From: Saxidomus purpurata
Taxonomy: Eukaryota; Mollusca; Bivalvia; Venerida; Veneridae
Direction of reading: 5' to 3'
DNA length: 64,000 nucleotides
Assembly (NCBI GenBank): GCA_022818135.1
Contig: JAFMSR010000016.1
Span: 3,097,290 to 3,161,289, forward strand
In this document: positions 58,262 through 64,000 of the stretch, piece by piece
Position numbering within the stretch: position 1 is the first letter of the stretch
Layout: each line of letters opens with the position of its first letter
Notes under the pieces: model-generated
Seen by the model: the letters and a program-made list of their open reading frames with translations, nothing else
Databases searched by the model: none
Told to the model about the DNA's origin: nothing
Program-made: the position numbers and the translations under genes

Positions 58262-61200
58262 GGCCATCCTTAAAAAAGTGTTTGTTTGCCCTAACAGGAC
58301 CCAGAATTTTTTCAGTGGGTAGGTAGGTAGGTCTTTTATTTTGTTATTTTTTTTTATTTTCAGATGTTTTATAGATGTTGTACATACATTGACATGTATG
58401 TTGTATCTTAGATTAATAGCACATATTGTACACGTAATATTTGTACCTTTTCTTGTCTTAATATTTCTCCATTTCTTCAGTTGTATGTTCCTATTGGCTA
58501 TTAGCACCCCACTGTAGAATGCTATTAACCTGCTTTGTAACATAATAATATCTGCATGGGTGGAGGTTTGCACATTATCATTTTAGCCATTAGCCAGGCT
58601 CCCAAAGTGCTTAACAAGGCTCATTCCAGAAGTGCTTAATAGTGTTGTAAAATCATTCAAATCGTAAATTTGAAGAAGTTATTAAGCTATGGAATGTCAA
58701 ACAACTCAGTATCCGAGTGAGCCGTGGCCAGGTTAGGAACAGGATCACATAAAAAATCTGCAAAATTTGAACTTCAACATAGGAAAATTAATTTGTACCA
58801 CTGTAAAAATTTAATTTAATTAATGCGAGAACTTACAAAATGTTCGGTGTCAGATAATATCAAATTGAGTGGATTTTTTTTCATCTGACATTGCCAGGTT
58901 TAACATTTAGTTCTGGCTTCCAAAACTCTAAATGCCGCTATTTCTATATTTTGTTTTTCGTCAGGTGCGGCTTTAGAGTTTTGGATCAGCACTACTACAA
59001 ATCTTTACCAGAATAACAGAGCATGCAAATTTTCATCTAATGTACGTTGAGTAGGGAAATATGGTCATGTTTAGGTCATATATTTATCAATTCATATTTT
59101 CAGACCAATTACGATGTTCTACAACCAATGTTGACTACAAAAACATCGATTTTTCAAACATGAATCATTTTGTTTACATTTACAACTGACTTTCCAAATG
59201 CCTGCTCTCGCGAGATCTCGTATGACGCAATCGCACTTATTATACCCCCAAAAAGAAGTTTAGGGGGGTATATAGGAGTCACCCGGTGGTCGGTCGGTCG
59301 GTCGGTCTGTTGCATTTTCCTTGTCCGGAGCATAACTTGAAAACTACTGGTTGGAATTCAATACAACTTCATACAATGGTCAAGCACATTGAGAGGAAGT
59401 GCAGTGCACAAGAACTATAACTCCATCTTGACTAATTACAGAGTTATTGCCCTTTGTTACTTTTCCTTGTCCGGAGCATAACTTGAAAACTACCAGTTGG
59501 AATTCAATACAACTTCATACAATGGTCAAGCACATTGAGAGGAAGTGCAGTGCACAAGAACCATAACTCCATCTTGACTAATTACAGAGTTATTGCCCTT
59601 TGTTACTTTTCCTTGTCCGGAGCATAACTTGAAAACTACTAGTTGGAATTCAATACAACTTCATACAATGATCAAGCACACTCAGAGGAAGTGCAGTGTA
59701 CAAGAACTATAACTCTATCTTGAGTATTTACTGAGTTATTGCCCTTTGTTACTTTTACTTGTCCGGAGCATAACTTGAAAACTACTGGTTGGAATTCAAT
59801 ACAACTTCATACAATGGTCAAGCACATTGAGAGGAAGTGCAGTGCACAAGAACTATAACTCCATCTTGACTAATTACTGAGTTATTGCCCTTTGTTACTT
59901 TTCCTTGTCTGGAGCATAACTTGAAAAATACTGGTTGGAATTCAATACAACTTCATACAATGATCAAGCACACTCAGAGGAAGTGCAGTGTACAATAACT
60001 ATAACTCTATCTTGAGTATTTACTGAGTTATTGCCCTTTGTTACTTTTCCTTGTCCGGAGCATAACTTGAAAACTACTAGTTGGAATTCAATACAACTTC
60101 ATACAATGATCAAGCACACTCAGAGGAAGTGCAGTGTACAAGAACTATAACTCTATCTTGAGTATTTACTGAGTTATTGCCCTTTGTTACTTTTCCTTGT
60201 CCGGAGCATAACTTGAAAACTTCTGGTTGGAATTCAATACAACTTCATACAATAGTCAAGCACAATGAAAGGAAGTGCAGTGCACAGGAACCATAACTCC
60301 ATCTTGACTAATTACAGGGTTATTGCCCTTTGTTACTTTTCCTTGTCTGGAGCACGATTCAAAAACTACAAGTTGGAATTCAATACAACTTCATACAATG
60401 GTCAAGCACAATGAGAGGAAGTGCAGTGCAAAAGAACAATAACTCTATCTTGACTCATTTCAGAGTTATTGCCCTTTGTTACTTTTCCCTGTCTGGAGCA
60501 TTTTTCGAAAACTACAAGTTGGAATTCAATACAACTTCATACAATGGTCAAGCACAATGAGAGGAACTGCTAAGAACAATATCTCTTTTTAGTTTGTTTG
60601 CAAGGTATTATGTTACTACGAACTTCTTCAGTTTATAAAGCAATCCTTTTGGGGGTATTAATCACATTTAGTGATAGCTCTAGTTTTTTTTCATGTAGTT
60701 CAGAACGCTTGATATTTCCTTTTGACTAGTGTTTAGATGATATAAAGGACGAGTGTTAATATAAAATAGCATTTACCATTATGTTTTTTAATTTGAAAAC
60801 AAAATTACTTTCTTTTTGACGCGGTACATAACCTAAGTGTTCGCGCCAAACACGTGGTCATGTAAATAAATAAACTGTCCCCGACTGTGACCGCAATCAG
60901 AATCTTCGGCGATTTCCCGCAGACATCCTTTTCCAAAGTTTCGTGGGAATGCATGGCCACGTGATAATTGTCAAATCGGCAAGATGGCTACCAATATGTG
61001 AAAATTCTGACCTGCTCGAAACTTTCGTTGTGCTTTATGTTAAAAATATACAATTTGATTTTTTTTGGCAAATTAAAAGATTATAGTCTTATTAATAAAA
61101 TTATTTATTCTTTTCATTCATTTCTTCTGAAATGCGAGCGTGTCAGATTTCTGACACGATTATTATTTCCCTACAGCGTGAGCTTCAGCGTACCCATTCT

Positions 61201-61416
61201 GTCAAGCATAGTCGAAGATAACTGATTGGTATTACTTATGAAAGAACTACAGAAAAGAAATACCGGAAAGATGGAAAATGATAAAAAACGGAACGGTTTT
61301 TCTCGACGGCAGAAAAAAATTTTTTTATGGCTTTCAAATCCAAAAAAAAAGTCAGTCGGGAGGATTTTCATCAGTCGGTCGCGTTAGGGCAAACAAACAA
61401 TTTTTTAAGGATGGCC
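58262..61416. mobile_element. Harbinger-like element D2, carrying insertion T2
   Basis: The left end GGCCATCCTTAAAAAAGTG...TTTGCCCTAAC and the inverted right end match at about 32 of 34 positions. TAA flanks both sides (58259-58261, 61417-61419). GG-starting termini with a 3-bp TWA target duplication fit PIF/Harbinger. The body matches 16670-17914; without T2 the element would be about 1.7 kb. No transposase was found. Confidence 0.8.
59241..60690 (+). mobile_element. Minisatellite element family T, copy 2
   Basis: The 5' end is T|TATACCCCC with a GGTCGGTCGGTCGG header. About eight monomers of 146 bp follow, with a tail containing TTGGGGGTATTAATCACATT and TAGTGATAGCTCTAG. The paralogous D1 (17200-17212) gives the empty site CGCACTTATTTTTCATG, so the insert is about 1,447 bp and lies between Ts. 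Here the tail runs into a T tract, so the TCTTGT terminus cannot be confirmed. Confidence 0.85.
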
Positions 61417-61789
61417 TAACTATGTTAAAATTCAAATCAGAGTTAATGGGAGTGTTTCTAAAGTACTATTCAAAGTTTCCAGTCAATAGCTTTGATAGTA
61501 GTAAGATCGATATTTGACTTAATCAAAAACTTTAACCAACGGCTACACCGAGGCGAGTGCAATAGCTCTATTTTTCTTCGAAAATCGAGCCTAGAATAGA
61601 AGTACAATTCATTTTTCTTTTACAAAATTGTGTTATTGTTTAACAACACACTTGTAACAATATGACTGTTGAACCGTTACATATCATGTAACTTCATCTT
61701 AAAGACGTTCGCTGCTGTTTCTATATAATTTTTTTAGACAAAGAAGGAACATTTTAACCGCATAATAAAATTTTCTTAAACTTCACACC

Positions 61790-63320
61790 TTGGTTAAATT
61801 TTTCGTACCACCCCACTTTATTTCAAAAGTATTAGAGGTATGGCTTTGAAACTTACCATACTTGTTTACCATTATAACCTCCATCTACAGACAAGAATAC
61901 ATAACTCTGTCAAGGTTTTTGACAAAATTATGGCCCTTTTTTGACTTAGAAAGTGTATTGAGCTAAAAATGGGTAAGTTTTTCGTACCACCTCACTTTAT
62001 TTCAAAACCATCAGTGGTATTGCTTTGAAACTAACCATACTTGTTAACCATCATGACCTACATCAACAGACAAGAGTACATAACTCTTGTCAAGGTTTTT
62101 GACAGAATTATGCCCCTTTTTTACTTAGAAAATACATTGAATATGGGTAAAATCCACTTATTGTCTTAACCCTTTGAGATATTGCTTTGAAACTTTGATT
62201 GCTTGTTAACATCATTACCCCCATCTGTAGGCAAGAGAAGGTAACTCTGTCAGAGATTTGTTTTAAAAATTAAGGCACTTTATCAACTTAGAATCTTGGT
62301 TAAGTTTTTCGTAACAGTCCACTTGTTAGCTCGAATAGTCAAAGAATAAGGAGGCTTAGTAATTGCACTCGCATCGGCGTCTGCGTTGGTTAAAGTTTTT
62401 TATTAAGTTAAATATCTTGAATACTATCAAAGGTATTGACTTGAAACTCAATATCTATCTTTACCATCAACACCTACACCTGAGGAAACAATCTCCATAA
62501 CTCTGTTTTGATTTTTGACAGATTTATGCCCCTTTTTAACTGAGAACTTTTGGTTAAAGTTTTTAGAAAGTCAAATATCTTTAATACTATCAAAGGTATT
62601 GACTTGAAACTCAATATCTATCTTTACCATCAACACCTACACCTGAGGAAACAATCCCAATAACTCTGTTTTGATTTTTGACAGATGTATGCCCCTTTTT
62701 AGCTTGACTCGCCCCGGCGTCGGTGACCGTGTCGGCGTTGGTGTCACACCTTGGTTAAGGTTTTCGTACCACCCCACTTTATTTCAAAACTATTAGAGGT
62801 ATGGCTTTGAAACTTACCATACTTGTTTACCATCATAACCTCCGTCAACAGACAAGAGTACATAACTCTGTCAAGGTTTTTGACAGAATTATGCCCCTTT
62901 TTTACTTAGAAAATACATTGAATATGGGTAAAATCCACTTATTGTCTTAACCCTTTGAGATATTGCTTTGAAACTTTGAATGCTTGCTTAAATCATTACC
63001 CACATCTGTAGGCAAGAGAAGGTATCTCTGTCAGGGATTTGTTTTAAAAATTAAGGCCCTTTATCGACTTAGAATCTTGGTTAAGTTTTTCGTACCAGTC
63101 CACTTTTTGACTAAACTGTTTGAGATATTACTTTGAAAGTTGGAATACTTGTTTACCATCATGGCCCCCAAACATGGGCAGGAGAAGGTAATTCTGTCAA
63201 GGATTTTATTTGAATTATTGCCCTTTTTGACTTAGAAACTCAGTTAAAATTTTCATTCTTGTCCACTTGTTGTTTTAACTATTTGAGATATTACTTTGAA
63301 AGTTGGAGTACTTATGTACC
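61790..63320 (+). repeat. Minisatellite array H5, mosaic, about 177-bp units
   Basis: TTTTTCGTACCACCCCACTT recurs at about 61798, 61978 and 62765, with related starts near 62307 and 63088. Each unit has TTACCATACTTGTTTACC, CATAACTCTGTCAAGG and TTATGCCCC. Header-like words (TTGCACTCGCATCGGCGTC near 62376; GACTCGCCCCGGCGTCGG near 62706) lie inside, suggesting several overlapping elements. No clean ends were identified. Confidence 0.7.
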
Positions 63321-63329
63321 ATCATGATA

Positions 63330-63655
63330 CCTAAAAAAGTTCCATGAAATTCCATGGAAAGAAAAACTCTGGACTATTTAGACGACTTTTCCGGGATTTT
63401 CCCTGTTTAATCGAGGAAAATTTTTCATGAAAAATCAGGAAATATTGGAAACATTTTTCCCGGAAATCCCCGGAAAATCCTGGACGTTTGTCCCCGGAAA
63501 TCCCTGGAAAACACCGGACATTTGTCCCCGGAAATCCGCAAAAAATCATAAAATATTTGATACATTTGTTCCTGGAAATTCCCGGACATTTGTCTCCGGA
63601 CATATGTCCACGGAAAAGCCCGGACATTTGTCCAGGGAAAAGCCTGGATTATGTA
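63330..63655 (+). repeat. Short tandem repeat CCCGGACATTTGTCC / CGGAAATCC
   Basis: About ten imperfect units of roughly 20-35 bp are built from CCGGACATTTGTC and CCCGGAAATCC. Partly palindromic units (GGACATATGTCC near 63600) are present. Gly/Pro-rich frames on both strands are by-products. Confidence 0.8.
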
Positions 63656-63704
63656 AATGAAGCAGAGTTGTTGTCCACATCTCTACTCAAACGATGATAG
63701 CTAC

Positions 63705-63952
63705 TGTTTGATTTGATTTGATGAGAATTTTATCAAGGTCCCTCCAAAAGAGCACTTATGTTAGCTTAATATTTGGATGAGACCCCGGCATGTCTCCCGT
63801 CATGCCTAAAAAATAAAATTTTGAAGCCAGAAATAGGAGAAATTTACCTGACTGCAATTTCCAGCCAGTATAGCCAAAGGTTGTATTTGATTGGTTACCA
63901 AATAGTAGGCCAATCACGGCGACCAATGAGATCTAAGTGTGATTGACCTAGA
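63705..63952 (+). repeat. Dispersed repeat R1, copy B
   Basis: Same-strand partner of 1557-1806, sharing GAGACCCCGGCATGTCTCCC, ATTTCCAGCCAGTATAGCC and CCAATGAGATCTAAGTGTG. Both copies start after a TTTGATTTGATTTGA run. Confidence 0.75.
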
Positions 63953-64000
63953 TAGCTACTGTGAGTTTAGTTCTTTAATATATAGCAAATAATCTTATTC

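Larger units (their letters stand above)
56137..61783. mobile_element. Composite region bounded by inverted arms of about 220 bp
   Basis: The left arm 56137-56354 (AAGTTTAAGAAAATTTTATT... GAACGTCTTTAAG... GAGCTATTGCACTCGCCTCGG) is repeated in reverse at 61548-61783. Between them lie T1, the Harbinger-like D2 (itself invaded by T2), and three direct copies of a block with AGTTTCAAGTCATTAGCTTTGATAGTA-type words near 56665, 58168 and 61470. No transposase was seen. The arms end in the GCACTCGCCTCGG word that also heads part of the array at 62370. Confidence 0.7.

Noticed and set aside
63331..63697. Collagen-like Gly/Pro-rich frames on both strands
   Set aside because: They come from the CCCGGACATTTGTCC tandem repeat.

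Overview
The window looks like non-coding, repeat-dominated nuclear DNA from a marine invertebrate, most likely a bivalve mollusc. It is AT-rich with no operons. The genes that can be seen are split by GT-AG introns, and the repeat families have the style known from bivalve genomes: tandem minisatellites inside mobile elements, GTCCGTCC-type headers, and tRNA-derived SINE remnants. The taxonomic call is an inference from repeat style.

Very little is coding. Best supported are: a terminal exon of an unrecognised, NLS-bearing, coiled-coil-like protein (5321-5962, +); a small two-exon, 60-residue gene with a poly(A) signal (28249-28872, -); a first coding exon carrying a signal peptide (50723-50771, +); a short orphan zinc-finger-like fragment (24652-24822, +); and a broken, 5'-truncated LINE reverse transcriptase (11617-13561, -). 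Most longer open frames are by-products of tandem repeats or inverted-repeat elements.

Layout: 0-4 kb, dispersed repeats and a GATATC cluster. 4.6-14.5 kb, a region bracketed by inverted G-tract minisatellites, holding the NLS exon, a SINE split by a 2.3-kb hAT-like element with an exact 8-bp target duplication, and the LINE. 15-18 kb, a MITE and a Harbinger-like element. 20.2-22.4 kb, a two-zone minisatellite element. 22.9-30.4 kb, further MITEs and minisatellites. 27.5-33.2 kb, a region bounded by a perfect 38-bp inverted repeat and containing the small two-exon gene. 36.5-44.1 kb, nested elements including a 1,300-bp tandem duplication later invaded by a hAT MITE. 47.9-53.8 kb, a 42-bp array, another MITE, the signal-peptide exon and two more minisatellite elements. 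56.1-61.8 kb, a nested composite with inverted arms of about 220 bp. 61.8-64 kb, more arrays.

The main observation is that at least five families with unrelated internal monomers share one architecture: T|TA at the 5' end, a 5' hairpin, a GTCCG/GGTCG microsatellite, tandem monomers of about 145-178 bp, an inverted copy of the 5' hairpin arm, a second hairpin, and a terminal TCTTGT. This fits non-autonomous rolling-circle elements of the Helentron/HINE type. Two paralogous empty sites in the window help define the ends, and one 1,300-bp duplication can be explained by recombination between two of these elements.
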